Positions 1 to 8,029 are shown, counted from the stretch's first letter. The stretch is 64,000 nucleotides of DNA from Nocardia alba NBRC 108234 (GCF_001612665.1 NZ_BDAX01000002.1:310001-374000), one strand, 5' to 3'. Notes: generated by a model not told the origin, from the sequence alone. A program made the numbers and translations.

Positions 1-2
1 GA

Positions 3-263
3 ACAGACCTGACCGCCGGGGTATTGCTTCGCCTGCAACCCACCCTCGCACCCGAAACCGTCGCCGCGGCCATCGTCGACAGCGCGGGACACGGCCGAGG
101 CGAAGTGACTGTTCCCCGATATTTGGCCCCGATCGGCCTACTCGAGGAGATCATCCCCGCCCAGATCATGTGGCATCTCAAACGATTCGTCGGTGGTGCC
201 GATTACGGCGCTTTCGACCCGGTCGGACGACAGGCCTACCTCGAGCGGACCCGATCATCCTGA
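3..263 (+). CDS. Short-chain dehydrogenase, C-terminal fragment (cut by window start)
   Basis: The reading frame is open at the left edge, so only about the last 86 residues are present. The visible part has the tail typical of membrane-associated short-chain dehydrogenases: a segment placing the 'VAAAIVDS' helix before a basic 'VTVPRYLAPI' strand and a Leu/Ile-rich amphipathic helix. In such SDRs this follows the Rossmann core and helps form the substrate lid. The Rossmann motif and the catalytic Tyr-Lys pair lie outside the window, so the substrate cannot be named. A TTG at 24 is in frame but is most likely an internal leucine codon, because coding continues upstream of it. SDR assignment is by tail resemblance only. 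Confidence 0.55.
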   Translation, partial: TDLTAGVLLRLQPTLAPETVAAAIVDSAGHGRGEVTVPRYLAPIGLLEEIIPAQIMWHLKRFVGGADYGAFDPVGRQAYLERTRSS

Positions 264-423
264 GCGCGCGCCCGCTGGACCGCTCGCTCGGACCTCACGA
301 ACGATAGTCGTGGCGACGGGCCGGGTTCGCCCGATCACGCGCCGCCTCCACCTATGATCGGTCAGTTCGCCCAGAGTTCGCTGATTGCCCATACGATGTC
401 GAACGCCCATCGGAGGACACGCA

Positions 424-1653
424 ATGGCCACAGTACTGACAGGCGCGACTGTGTGGGACGGGTTGAGCGACACGCCGATCGGGCAGCGCGACATCCTCGT
501 TGAGAAGGACCGGATCACCCTGGTCGCCGAGTCCGTCCCTGTCCCCGACGACGCCACCGTGATCGACCTGACCGGCCACACCGTCACACCGGGTTTCATG
601 GACTGTCACACCCACGTCACCCTCACGCCGGCGTTGGTGCCCGCGATCGCGCAATCGGCCACGGCCACCGCGCTGGCGTCGATTCCCGTGTTGAAGACCA
701 TGCTGCTCAACGGTTTCACCACTGTCCGCGATCTGATGACGGCCGACCTCGGATACAACGCGATCGATCTACGCGACGCCATCGCGGCCGGGCTGATCGC
801 GGGCCCCCGGATGCTGGTGGCACCGCACCTGATTTCCGCGCGCGGTGCGCACGGCGACTACAGCGCCGTCCTGAACGACCAGTACCAAGGCGAGCACCGA
901 CTGCTGGAGATGGCCTCCGCCGATGGCTGCGACGAGATCCGCAGGCGGGTGCGCACCGAGATCCGCGCGGGCGCCGACTGGATCAAATTCGGTGCCACCG
1001 GCGGGTTTTCGAGTCCCGCCGACGACCCGACCAAGACCACATACAGCCAGGAGGAAATGGACACCCTCGTCGCTACCGCCCGCGACCTCGGCCGCCATGT
1101 CACCCCGCACTGCTACGGCGACGAAGGGGTGCGGCGCTCGGTTCGCGCCGGGGTCCGCAGCATCGAACACGGCAACCTCGCCACCAGGGAAACCTTGCAG
1201 ATCATGGTCGACAAAGGCGTGTTCCTCGTGCCCACCCAGTTCGCCATAATCGATGACGCCCGCCACGTCGACGACGATGCCTACTGGGCCGTCAAACCGG
1301 CCTTCAAGCGGCGCAAGTTCCAGATCCACAGCAAGGCCCTGCTCGACAGCGCGGCCTTCGTCGCCGACAGCGATATCAAGATCGCGTTCGGCACCGACGC
1401 GGGCATGTTCCCGCATTCGGAGAACTGGCGAGAATTCCCCATGCTGGTCTCCACCGGGATCTCCCCCGCACGAGCCTTGAAATCCGCCACCAGCGTGGCC
1501 GCGGAGCTGCTCGAACTCGACGACCTCGGAGTCCTCGCCCCGGGCAAGATCGCGGACATCATCGCCATGCCGGGCGACCCGTTCACCGACATCGAGGTCA
1601 CCGGCAAGGTCGACTTCGTCATGAAGGAGGGCACGATCTATCGACGCCCGTGA
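424..1653 (+). CDS. Metal-dependent amidohydrolase (imidazolonepropionase/Xaa-Pro dipeptidase-like)
   Basis: A 409-residue cytoplasmic hydrolase of the amidohydrolase superfamily. An N-terminal beta-sandwich (residues 1-55) is followed by a TIM-barrel with metal ligands visible in order: HTH at residues 62-64 in 'MDCHTHV', the lysine in 'WIKFGATGG' that is carboxylated in relatives, His in 'VTPHCYG', His in 'SIEHGNL', and the catalytic Asp in 'FGTDAGM'. A C-terminal 'GVLAPGKIADIIAM' segment returns to the sandwich. Relatives cleave amide bonds of N-acylated amino acids, prolyl dipeptides or cyclic imides; the substrate here is unknown. The ATG at 424 is chosen because GGAGG lies 7 nt upstream (412-416); an in-frame TTG at 385 has no such site. 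Confidence 0.85.
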   Translation: MATVLTGATVWDGLSDTPIGQRDILVEKDRITLVAESVPVPDDATVIDLTGHTVTPGFMDCHTHVTLTPALVPAIAQSATATALASIPVLKTMLLNGFTTVRDLMTADLGYNAIDLRDAIAAGLIAGPRMLVAPHLISARGAHGDYSAVLNDQYQGEHRLLEMASADGCDEIRRRVRTEIRAGADWIKFGATGGFSSPADDPTKTTYSQEEMDTLVATARDLGRHVTPHCYGDEGVRRSVRAGVRSIEHGNLATRETLQIMVDKGVFLVPTQFAIIDDARHVDDDAYWAVKPAFKRRKFQIHSKALLDSAAFVADSDIKIAFGTDAGMFPHSENWREFPMLVSTGISPARALKSATSVAAELLELDDLGVLAPGKIADIIAMPGDPFTDIEVTGKVDFVMKEGTIYRRP

Positions 1654-1796
1654 GCACGGTGCGGTCACGTTGCCGCGACTATGCCTTCGACCCGGTCCTT
1701 CGCGTCGCCGAACAGCAGGCCCCGGTGCGGGTCAGGGTTACGCGGCGGTGCCGTCCGGCGTACGAATGTGCCCGACGCGCCGCCGCAGGCTTCACC

Positions 1797-1872
1797 GACA
1801 ACCCAGGTTGTCGATGCTGCGCGCGGCTACAGCGGCCGCGCCACGCGCAAATAGTCGACAACTTTAGTTGTC
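1797..1872. repeat. Two copies of the palindrome GACAAC-N4-GTTGTC
   Basis: Two perfect inverted repeats share identical 6-nt arms: GACAAC-CCAG-GTTGTC at 1797-1812 and GACAAC-TTTA-GTTGTC at 1857-1872. Their centres are 60 nt apart. The second contains the stop codon of the tetR gene. Identical arms with different loops look more like protein-binding sites than terminators. No start codon of a recognised gene lies between them; the site sits between convergent genes. What binds here is unknown. Confidence 0.6.
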
Positions 1873-2679
1873 ACCATCGCTGTCCAGTGGCCACCGCTTG
1901 CGCGCCGCCTGCCGACTGATCCCGACTGATCGCCCCACGTCACCGTACGAGGCTCCGGCAGCGAGAGCTTGCCTGGCGCACTCGTCGACCCGCTCGACGG
2001 CCGCCCGACGCGCGGTATCGGCCTCGGCCAGCGCGGCCAGGGCCGTGCACGGTTCCGGCTGCTCAGGCGCGATCCCGTCCATGACCAGTGGCCGCAGACA
2101 CGGACCGAGCAACTCGACCAAGCGCTCCGCCGGCGCGTCCGACACCCCGGGAATGTGCACCATATAGCGTGCGACCAGCACGCCGAGCACGAGCGTGCCG
2201 ATCAGCGCCGACCGCCGATCAGCGTCGGGACCGACCAACACCCGCGTCCACGGGCTGGTCTCCGGATTCATGATCGCGCAGCGCACCGCGTGCGCTGCCT
2301 CCGGATGGGTGAGCATCGACCGCAGGACCGGCATCGTCCGGTCGTCCTTGCGATCCACATCAGCCAGGGCATGCCGCAGCAGGCGCTCACCCAATTCCTC
2401 GGGCGGACCCTCCAACGCGTCGTCGAGGGTGACCGGAATGCCCGACACCGCATCGAACAACGCACTCTTGGCACCGAAATGCTGCATGACCAGAGCCGGA
2501 TCCACATCGGCACGCTGCGCGACGGCCCGGATGGTCGTCTCGATATAACCGCGCTCGGCGAAAAGTTCACGAGCCGCGTCCAGAATCAGCTGCCTGGTCT
2601 GGCCACGCCGCTCGGCCCGGCTGACACGCGCCGGCGAGCCCTCCAGTTCATGCACTGTCATCGCGACCTCGCTCAACAT
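1864..2679 (-). CDS. TetR-family regulator with an extra C-terminal helix-turn-helix
   Basis: A 271-residue transcriptional regulator. The N-terminal TetR DNA-binding domain is at about residues 27-75 ('TRQLILDAARELFAERGYIETTIRAVA', then 'MQHFGAKSALFDAV'). A helical ligand-binding domain follows. The C-terminal 45 residues are unusual: 'VDECARQALAAGASYGDVG' and 'RSVGISRQAARKRW' form a second helix-turn-helix like those at the ends of sigma factors or resolvases. Usual TetR proteins are 190-220 residues, so this tail is an addition. The gene is divergent from an exporter gene and probably controls it through the palindrome at 2720-2733. In-frame ATGs at 2679 and 2661 are both possible starts. 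The inducer is unknown. Confidence 0.82.
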   Translation of the reverse strand: MLSEVAMTVHELEGSPARVSRAERRGQTRQLILDAARELFAERGYIETTIRAVAQRADVDPALVMQHFGAKSALFDAVSGIPVTLDDALEGPPEELGERLLRHALADVDRKDDRTMPVLRSMLTHPEAAHAVRCAIMNPETSPWTRVLVGPDADRRSALIGTLVLGVLVARYMVHIPGVSDAPAERLVELLGPCLRPLVMDGIAPEQPEPCTALAALAEADTARRAAVERVDECARQALAAGASYGDVGRSVGISRQAARKRWPLDSDGDN

Positions 2680-2719
2680 CCGTAGACGAAACTCGGGGAC
2701 TTACCTATGCTGGTCTCAG

Positions 2720-2733
2720 TCTACAAGCGTAGA
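2720..2733. promoter_or_regulatory. Candidate TetR operator between tetR and exporter
   Basis: TCTAC-AAGC-GTAGA is a perfect palindrome in the divergent intergenic region. A further half-site GTAGA lies just upstream of the tetR start near 2684. Position between a tetR gene and a divergent efflux gene is the standard place for such an operator. It also argues that the exporter starts at 2791 and not at the ATG at 2707, which would put the operator inside coding sequence. Confidence 0.55.
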
Positions 2734-2790
2734 GCAGAAACGCAGCGTCGCGCAGCAGCTCGCATCCTCCCTTCCGAATCCTTCGAACGG

Positions 2791-4251
2791 ATGTCGATGA
2801 CCAGCCGAGATACCCAGCCCGTTACCCGCGCTCCCGACGAGCAGCTACCGACCGAACCGACGAAGCACCGTCGCCTGTCCATCGTGTTGGGCATCATCGT
2901 GACCTGCCAACTCATGGTCGCGGTGGACAGCAACGTCGTCAATATCGCCCTGCCCGAGATCCGATCCGGGCTCGGCATGTCCGCGTTGGCACTCGCATGG
3001 GTATTCAGCGCGTACTCGCTGGCCTACGGCGGCCTGCTGCTGCTCGGGGGCCGAGCCAGCGATCTGCTCGGCAGGCGGCGGATGTTCGCCTGGGGCCTCG
3101 GCCTGGTTGTCGTGGCCTCGATCCTGGGCGGAATCGCCCCGAACGAGTCCGTGCTGATCGCCGCGCGGGCGCTGCAGGGCGTCGGCTTCGCCTTCGCCGC
3201 GCCCGCCGCCCTGTCGATGATCGCGGCCACCTTCGCCGAGGGGCCCGAACGCACCCGCGCGCTCGGGGTGTTCTCCATGGTCACCGGATTCGGCATCACC
3301 CTCGGCCTGATCCTCGGCGGCATCCTCACCACCCTGAGCTGGCGCCTGGTGTTCTTCGTCAATGTGCCGATCGGCGTGGTGACCATCATCCTCGCACTGC
3401 GCTATCTCACCGAAACCGAGCGCCACACAGGCACATTCGACCTGCTCGGGGCGATCCTGTCCACGCTCGGCATGGTCGGCATCGTCTACGGCCTGACCCA
3501 TGGGTCCAGCGGCTGGACCGAGGCGGGCACCGTGGTGCCGATCGTCGTCGGTGCCGTGCTGCTCGGAGTGTTCGTCTACATCGAAGGCCGCGCGGACCAT
3601 CCGATCATGCCGTTGCGGTTGCTCGCCGACCCGGTCCGGGCGGGGGCATACCTCACCTTCGTGCTGTTGATGGCGGCGATGGCAGGCACCTACATCCTGC
3701 TCTCGATCTACCTTCAGGAATCGCTCGGTTTCAGCCCCCTCGTCGCCGGAATCGCCTTCCTGCCCATGGCATCGGCCCAACTCGCGGTGGCGAAGTCGGC
3801 GCCGAAGCTGATCGCCCGCTTCGGCCGCAAACCGGTGCTGCTCGCCGGCGTCGTGTTGATGATGCTCGAAGCGATCTGGCTGACCACCACCAACGAATCG
3901 ACCGACTATTTCACTGGCGTCCTCGGCCCGTTCATCCTGCTCGGTGCCGGCTCGAGCCTGGCCTTCGTGACGTTGAACCTGACGGTGCTCGGTGGACTCG
4001 CACCCCGCGACATGGGGGCCGCCTCCGGACTCCTCCAGGCGACTCAGCAGATCGGGCTCTCGCTGGGTGTCGCGATTCTGACCACCCTCTATCAGGCGGC
4101 AAGTACCGACCACGCGCACCAGCACACCGGAACGCACGACGTCCTCGCGCACGGCCTGTCCAGTGCCGTGATCGCCGCGGTGATCTTCACTGTCGCGGCT
4201 CTGCTGATCGGCCTGTTCGTGATCAAGATGCCCAAGGGTCCGAGGCACTAA
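2791..4251 (+). CDS. MFS drug exporter, 14-helix DHA2 family
   Basis: A 486-residue inner-membrane proton-coupled exporter. The first helix carries the DHA2 motif 'VALDSNVVNIALP' variant ('VAVDSNVVNIALPEI'), the loop 2-3 signature is 'GGRASDLLGRRRMF', and motif C is in 'FSMVTGFGITLGLILGG'. Further helices continue to the C-terminus, consistent with fourteen. Such pumps export lipophilic drugs or dyes; no specific substrate can be read. The ATG at 2791 (second ATG at 2797) is preferred over 2707 because the upstream 28 residues are polar, unlike family members, and overlap the candidate operator. Probably repressed by the divergent TetR. Confidence 0.85.
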   Translation: MSMTSRDTQPVTRAPDEQLPTEPTKHRRLSIVLGIIVTCQLMVAVDSNVVNIALPEIRSGLGMSALALAWVFSAYSLAYGGLLLLGGRASDLLGRRRMFAWGLGLVVVASILGGIAPNESVLIAARALQGVGFAFAAPAALSMIAATFAEGPERTRALGVFSMVTGFGITLGLILGGILTTLSWRLVFFVNVPIGVVTIILALRYLTETERHTGTFDLLGAILSTLGMVGIVYGLTHGSSGWTEAGTVVPIVVGAVLLGVFVYIEGRADHPIMPLRLLADPVRAGAYLTFVLLMAAMAGTYILLSIYLQESLGFSPLVAGIAFLPMASAQLAVAKSAPKLIARFGRKPVLLAGVVLMMLEAIWLTTTNESTDYFTGVLGPFILLGAGSSLAFVTLNLTVLGGLAPRDMGAASGLLQATQQIGLSLGVAILTTLYQAASTDHAHQHTGTHDVLAHGLSSAVIAAVIFTVAALLIGLFVIKMPKGPRH

Positions 4252-4266
4252 AATCTGCTGGTAGCG

Positions 4267-5373
4267 ATGGTGTCGCAAACTGGATCGGCGGTGGCGAAGC
4301 TGGTGGGCCGTTCAAGTCGGATCGAGCTGGGGATCATACGCTCCTGGTGGAGCGATCCCCTGGACTATCGCTGGCTGATTCGGACCTTCCAGGCGCGCGG
4401 CGCATTGGGCATGATGCGTGGCATCGTCGTGACGGTCGGTCTCACATTGGCGGTGACCACGAGCCTCAATCTGTACTCCTCCTCCGGTTCCGAAGGCTGG
4501 GCACGAGCGGTTACCGTCTTCAATACCGGGATGGCGGTCGCCGGGTCGGCGGCCTGGGCATTCGGGCCATGGCCGAGCGAGCGGCTCTCGCTGGCCTTGA
4601 TGGCCACCCTGGACGTGCTGATCACCTGCGGATGCCTCGCCGAGAGCAGTCGGGTGTTCGGTGCGTTCAGCTTGATGCAACTGGTCGCGCCAGGCGCGTA
4701 CATCGCTATGTTCCATGGACCACGGGTGCTGGCGTTACATGCCGGATGGTCACTGCTATCGGTATTGGTCCTGGCAGCGCTGGTGCTGCGCGCACCCGGC
4801 GGTGACGTCGCCTTAGCAACGTCGGTGGTGCTGACGGTAGCTGCCGTGACGATCATACTGATGCCGGCGCTGCAGTTCTGCTACTGGATATTGCGGATGG
4901 ACGCGCTGACAGATCCGTTGACCGGACTGCTCAACCGCCGTGGCCTGGACTACTACGCGTCCTCCTGGTTCGGGCCCGGCGCCCACCTGCCGATCTGCTT
5001 GATGACCATAGATCTGGACCGGTTCAAGTCCGTGAACGACACCTATGGCCATTCCGCTGGAGACCGGGCGCTGGTCCGAGTCGCGGAGAGTTTGCGGGCG
5101 ACCGCACCGCCCGGCGCGGTGGTCGCTCGCAGCGGCGGCGAGGAGTTCGTCGTCCTCGCCCGGCTGGGCAACGATGCGGCGGTCGCCGAGGCCCAGCGGC
5201 TGTGCCGAGCCATCAAGTCACACTGCGGTCCGGTCACCGCGAGCATCGGCGTCGCCTGCACGGGAGCCCTCCCCGCCCACCTCCGAGATCTGATGTGTAG
5301 CTCCGATACCGCGATGTATCGCGCGAAACAGCTGGGTGGAAACAGGGTGTTCACTGCGACCACTACGGCATAG
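4267..5373 (+). CDS. Membrane-bound diguanylate cyclase (GGDEF)
   Basis: A 368-residue enzyme that would make cyclic di-GMP from two GTP. About six hydrophobic segments between residues 51 and 206 form a membrane sensor of unknown ligand. A GGDEF domain follows from about residue 211: 'DPLTGLLNRRG', 'DLDRFKSVNDTYGHSAGD' with the metal-binding Asp, and active-site GGEEF at 290-294, so catalysis is expected. No RxxD inhibitory site is visible just upstream of GGEEF, suggesting no product feedback at the usual site. There is no EAL domain. It starts 15 nt after the exporter stop, so the two may be cotranscribed. Confidence 0.9.
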   Translation: MVSQTGSAVAKLVGRSSRIELGIIRSWWSDPLDYRWLIRTFQARGALGMMRGIVVTVGLTLAVTTSLNLYSSSGSEGWARAVTVFNTGMAVAGSAAWAFGPWPSERLSLALMATLDVLITCGCLAESSRVFGAFSLMQLVAPGAYIAMFHGPRVLALHAGWSLLSVLVLAALVLRAPGGDVALATSVVLTVAAVTIILMPALQFCYWILRMDALTDPLTGLLNRRGLDYYASSWFGPGAHLPICLMTIDLDRFKSVNDTYGHSAGDRALVRVAESLRATAPPGAVVARSGGEEFVVLARLGNDAAVAEAQRLCRAIKSHCGPVTASIGVACTGALPAHLRDLMCSSDTAMYRAKQLGGNRVFTATTTA

Positions 5374-5516
5374 TCGCCGAACTGACTGTTCCTGCCCGCG
5401 CCCACTCCGACGCCCCGGAGTCGAGGAGATCGGTGGCGGCACGGAAGGCGCCGCGGCGGGCGATGATCGGGTCGACGCAGCCGCGTGGCGAGCCCGGTGC
5501 CGCGCTCGACCGGTAG

Positions 5517-5876
5517 TCAGCGACAGCAGTGGGGATCGAGCACCACGCACAGCGCCGAGAGTGCATCGCGGCGCGCGCGGTGGAAGGTGTTCATTCCGCG
5601 CCGCTCGGACTCGACCATGCCGGCCTTCCGTAGTTGGCCGAGGTGATGCGAGACAGTCGACTCGCTCACCCCGACCGCCGCGGCGAGGTCGCCGCTGTTC
5701 TGTTCACCCGACGGCGTGGTCAGCAACAGTGACAACAGCTTGACCCGTACCGGGTCGGCGATCGCCTTGAGCCGCAAAGCCACTTCCAGGGCGGCAGCAT
5801 CGTCGACCGGTCTCGCCGCGACCGGGGCACAGCAGACCGGGGCGGACATGTCGATCACAGGTAGCGCCTTGGGCAT
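5517..5876 (-). CDS. arsR: ArsR-family arsenic-responsive repressor
   Basis: A 119-residue winged-helix repressor. The recognition helix is in 'VGVSESTVSHHLGQLRKAGMV'. Cysteines 15 and 16 in 'APVCCAPV' match the Cys15-Cys16 pair used for As(III) binding in the Corynebacterium glutamicum ArsR, which supports the ATG at 5876 over the in-frame GTG at 5894. The third ligand of that protein, Cys55, is not present; instead a His-Cys-Cys lies at 116-118 at the very C-terminus. Divergent from arsI, with paired palindromes between them as probable operators. Confidence 0.88.
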   Translation of the reverse strand: MPKALPVIDMSAPVCCAPVAARPVDDAAALEVALRLKAIADPVRVKLLSLLLTTPSGEQNSGDLAAAVGVSESTVSHHLGQLRKAGMVESERRGMNTFHRARRDALSALCVVLDPHCCR

Positions 5877-5898
5877 GGGATCAACTGTACGCACGGCA

Positions 5899-5956
5899 TT
5901 GACATATGTCGAAAAGGTAGCGCAGACTCGACCTCACAAGTTCTTCGACATATGTC
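5899..5956. promoter_or_regulatory. Paired ArsR operators in the arsR/arsI divergent promoter
   Basis: The perfect palindrome GACATATGTC occurs twice, at 5901-5910 and 5947-5956, with extended matches to TTCGACATATGTC in opposite orientation. A TTGACA at 5899-5904 overlaps the first copy and could be a -35 box with CAGACT near 5923 as a weak -10. Binding of ArsR dimers here would block both divergent promoters; As(III) would release them. The palindromes are direct observation; promoter boxes are inference. Confidence 0.75.
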
Positions 5957-5974
5957 TCACAAGTGGAGGTTCTC

Positions 5975-6493
5975 ATGTCCCGCGTCCAGCTCGCCCTCAA
6001 CGTCGACGACCTCGACACCGCCGTCACCTTCTACTCGACCCTGTTCAACACCGAACCGGCCAAGCGCAAGCCCGGCTACGCCAACTTCGCCATCACCGAG
6101 CCGCCACTGAAGCTCGTGCTGATCGAGAACACCGGCCAGGGCGGCTCCATCAACCACCTCGGCGTGGAGGTCGAGTCGTCGGAACAGGTCCACGGCGAGA
6201 TCGCCCGCCTCTCCGATGCCGGACTGTTCACCGAGGAGCAGATCGCGACCACCTGTTGCTTCGCCACCCAGGACAAGGTGTGGGTCACCGGCCCCGGTGG
6301 TGAGCGGTGGGAGATCTACACCGTGCTCGCCGACAGCGACACCTTCGGCACCAGCCCGGACCTGGGCCTGACCGACGCCGAAGCGACGAACGTGTGCTGC
6401 GGCACCGCCGCCGAAGCCGAGGCCGAGGGCGCCTGCTGCGGAACCGAGGCCAAGGAGAAGGCGGTGGCGTCCGGGGCGAGCTGCTGCGGCTGA
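5975..6493 (+). CDS. arsI: ArsI/CadI-type glyoxalase-fold protein (C-As lyase family)
   Basis: A 172-residue vicinal-oxygen-chelate protein. His61 in 'INHLGVEV' and the Glu in 'GERWEIYTV' fit the Fe(II) site. The adjacent Cys94-Cys95 in 'ATTCCFATQDKVWVTGP' are the thiolate pair that binds trivalent organoarsenicals in ArsI. ArsI uses O2 to break the carbon-arsenic bond of methylarsonous acid or aromatic arsenicals; the closely related CadI is cadmium-induced with unclear chemistry. The C-terminal tail carries three Cys-Cys-Gly units (141-143, 154-156, 170-172) spaced by Ala/Glu-rich linker, which may bind extra metalloid. ATG at 5975 has GGAGG at 5965-5969. First gene of the rightward ars cluster. 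Confidence 0.87.
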   Translation: MSRVQLALNVDDLDTAVTFYSTLFNTEPAKRKPGYANFAITEPPLKLVLIENTGQGGSINHLGVEVESSEQVHGEIARLSDAGLFTEEQIATTCCFATQDKVWVTGPGGERWEIYTVLADSDTFGTSPDLGLTDAEATNVCCGTAAEAEAEGACCGTEAKEKAVASGASCCG

Positions 6494-6540
6494 CCCGGTC
6501 CGACGCGTGCGAGCGAGTTCACCCGATGTTCGCTTGCCTT

Positions 6541-6582
6541 CTTGATTCGACATCAATCAATATCGACGCATGTCGAATCAAG
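6541..6582. promoter_or_regulatory. 13-nt inverted repeat overlapping the second arsR start
   Basis: CTTGATTCGACAT at 6541-6553 and ATGTCGAATCAAG at 6570-6582 are perfect inverted repeats separated by 16 nt. The inner part (TCGACAT...ATGTCGA) resembles the operator upstream of arsI. The right arm begins with the ATG of the downstream arsR. Either the mRNA is leaderless and the operator covers the start, or translation starts further in at 6642. Confidence 0.7.
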
Positions 6583-6944
6583 AGTTGCCGTTGAGTGTGG
6601 CCGCACCGGGGTGTGTGGCCACACGCCAGCTCCGCCCGCCCATGACCGGCGAGACCGCGGTCGAGCTGGCGGCGGTGTTCAAGGCACTGGCCGATCCGGT
6701 CCGGCTGCGGCTGCTCTCGGCCATCGCCTCGCGTGCCGACGGCGAAGCCTGTGTGTGCGACCTGTCGACCGGGATCGATGTCAGCCAACCGACGATCTCG
6801 CACCACCTCAGGGTGCTGCGCGAGGCCGGATTGCTGACCAGCGAACGCCGCGCCTCCTGGGTCTACTACCGCGTCGTGCCCCACGCCCTGACTCGGCTCG
6901 CCGAGGTGCTCGCGACCGAGGCAGGCACGGTGGTGAGCGCGTGA
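6570..6944 (+). CDS. arsR: ArsR-family repressor with CVC metalloid site
   Basis: A 124-residue winged-helix repressor, distinct from the first one. The metalloid site is Cys61-x-Cys63 in 'EACVCDLSTGIDVSQPT', equivalent to the CVC motif of plasmid R773 ArsR, placed at the start of the recognition helix. 'PTISHHLRVLREAGLL' completes the DNA-binding unit and 'RRASWVYYRVVP' the wing. The ATG at 6570 lies in an operator arm; an alternative ATG at 6642 would give a shorter protein that still holds the whole domain. Its last codons overlap the acr3 start (GTGA), so repressor and efflux pump are translationally coupled. Confidence 0.88.
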   Translation: MSNQELPLSVAAPGCVATRQLRPPMTGETAVELAAVFKALADPVRLRLLSAIASRADGEACVCDLSTGIDVSQPTISHHLRVLREAGLLTSERRASWVYYRVVPHALTRLAEVLATEAGTVVSA

Positions 6945-8029
6945 GCACTCCCACTGATACCCCCGCCGTGGTCGGCAAGCTCTCCACTCTCGACCGGTTT
7001 CTGCCGGTGTGGATCGGTGTCGCCATGGTGGCCGGTCTGCTGCTGGGCCGGATGGTCCCCGGCCTCGGCGACGCACTGTCGGCGGTGGAGGTCGACGGGA
7101 TCTCGCTGCCGATCGCGATCGGGCTGCTGATCATGATGTATCCGGTGCTGGCGAAGGTCCGCTACGACCGCCTCGACTCGGTCACCGGTGACCGCAAACT
7201 CCTGGTCAGCTCCCTGGTGTTGAACTGGATCCTGGGACCGGCGCTGATGTTCGCCCTGGCCTGGCTGTTCCTGCCCGACCTGCCCGAATACCGGACCGGC
7301 CTGATCATCGTCGGCCTGGCCCGCTGCATCGCCATGGTCATCATCTGGAACGACCTCGCCTGCGGGGACCGCGAAGCCGCCGCCGTTCTCGTCGCGTTGA
7401 ACTCGGTGTTCCAGGTCTTCATGTTCGCCGTTCTCGGCTGGTTCTACCTCTCGGTCCTGCCCGGCTGGCTCGGCCTGGAACAAACCACCATCGACGTCTC
7501 CCCCTGGCAGATCGCGAAATCGGTGCTGATCTTCCTCGGCATCCCGCTACTCGCGGGGTTCCTGACCCGCCGCTTCGGTGAACGCGCCAAGGGCCGGGAC
7601 TGGTACGAATCCAGGTTCCTGCCCTCGATAGGGCCGTGGGCGCTCTACGGGCTGCTGTTCACCATCGTGATCCTGTTCGCGCTGCAAGGCGACCAGATCA
7701 CCTCCCGGCCCTGGGATGTCGTGCGGATCGCGATCCCGCTGCTGGCCTACTTCGCGATCATGTGGGGCGGCGGCTACGCCCTCGGCGCAGCCCTCGGGCT
7801 CGGTTACGAGCGCACCACCACGCTGGCGTTCACCGCTGCGGGCAACAACTTCGAACTCGCCATCGCCGTCGCGATCGCCACCTACGGCGCTACCTCCGGC
7901 CAAGCCCTGGCCGGTGTCGTCGGCCCACTGATCGAGGTTCCGGTGCTGGTCGGGCTGGTCTACGTCTCGCTCGCCCTGCGCACACGTTTTCCGGCGACCA
8001 CGACCGCTGATGGGGTGGCAGCGCGATGA
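6941..8029 (+). CDS. acr3: Acr3 arsenite efflux permease
   Basis: A 362-residue membrane carrier of the bile/arsenite/riboflavin transporter superfamily with about ten helices that pumps As(III) (and perhaps Sb(III)) out of the cell. The essential cysteine is Cys129 in 'GLARCIAMVIIWNDLA', and the conserved Glu of the ninth helix is in 'GNNFELAIAVAIA'. The GTG start at 6941 overlaps the arsR stop by 4 nt, and its own stop overlaps the arsC start by 4 nt, giving a tight arsR-acr3-arsC unit. Length is typical for actinobacterial Acr3. Confidence 0.93.
   Translation: MSTPTDTPAVVGKLSTLDRFLPVWIGVAMVAGLLLGRMVPGLGDALSAVEVDGISLPIAIGLLIMMYPVLAKVRYDRLDSVTGDRKLLVSSLVLNWILGPALMFALAWLFLPDLPEYRTGLIIVGLARCIAMVIIWNDLACGDREAAAVLVALNSVFQVFMFAVLGWFYLSVLPGWLGLEQTTIDVSPWQIAKSVLIFLGIPLLAGFLTRRFGERAKGRDWYESRFLPSIGPWALYGLLFTIVILFALQGDQITSRPWDVVRIAIPLLAYFAIMWGGGYALGAALGLGYERTTTLAFTAAGNNFELAIAVAIATYGATSGQALAGVVGPLIEVPVLVGLVYVSLALRTRFPATTTADGVAAR

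Noticed and set aside
2845..4278. A 477-codon minus-strand frame opposite the exporter
   Set aside because: Rich in Gln, His, Asp and Glu with no hydrophobic or conserved segments; shadow of an MFS gene.
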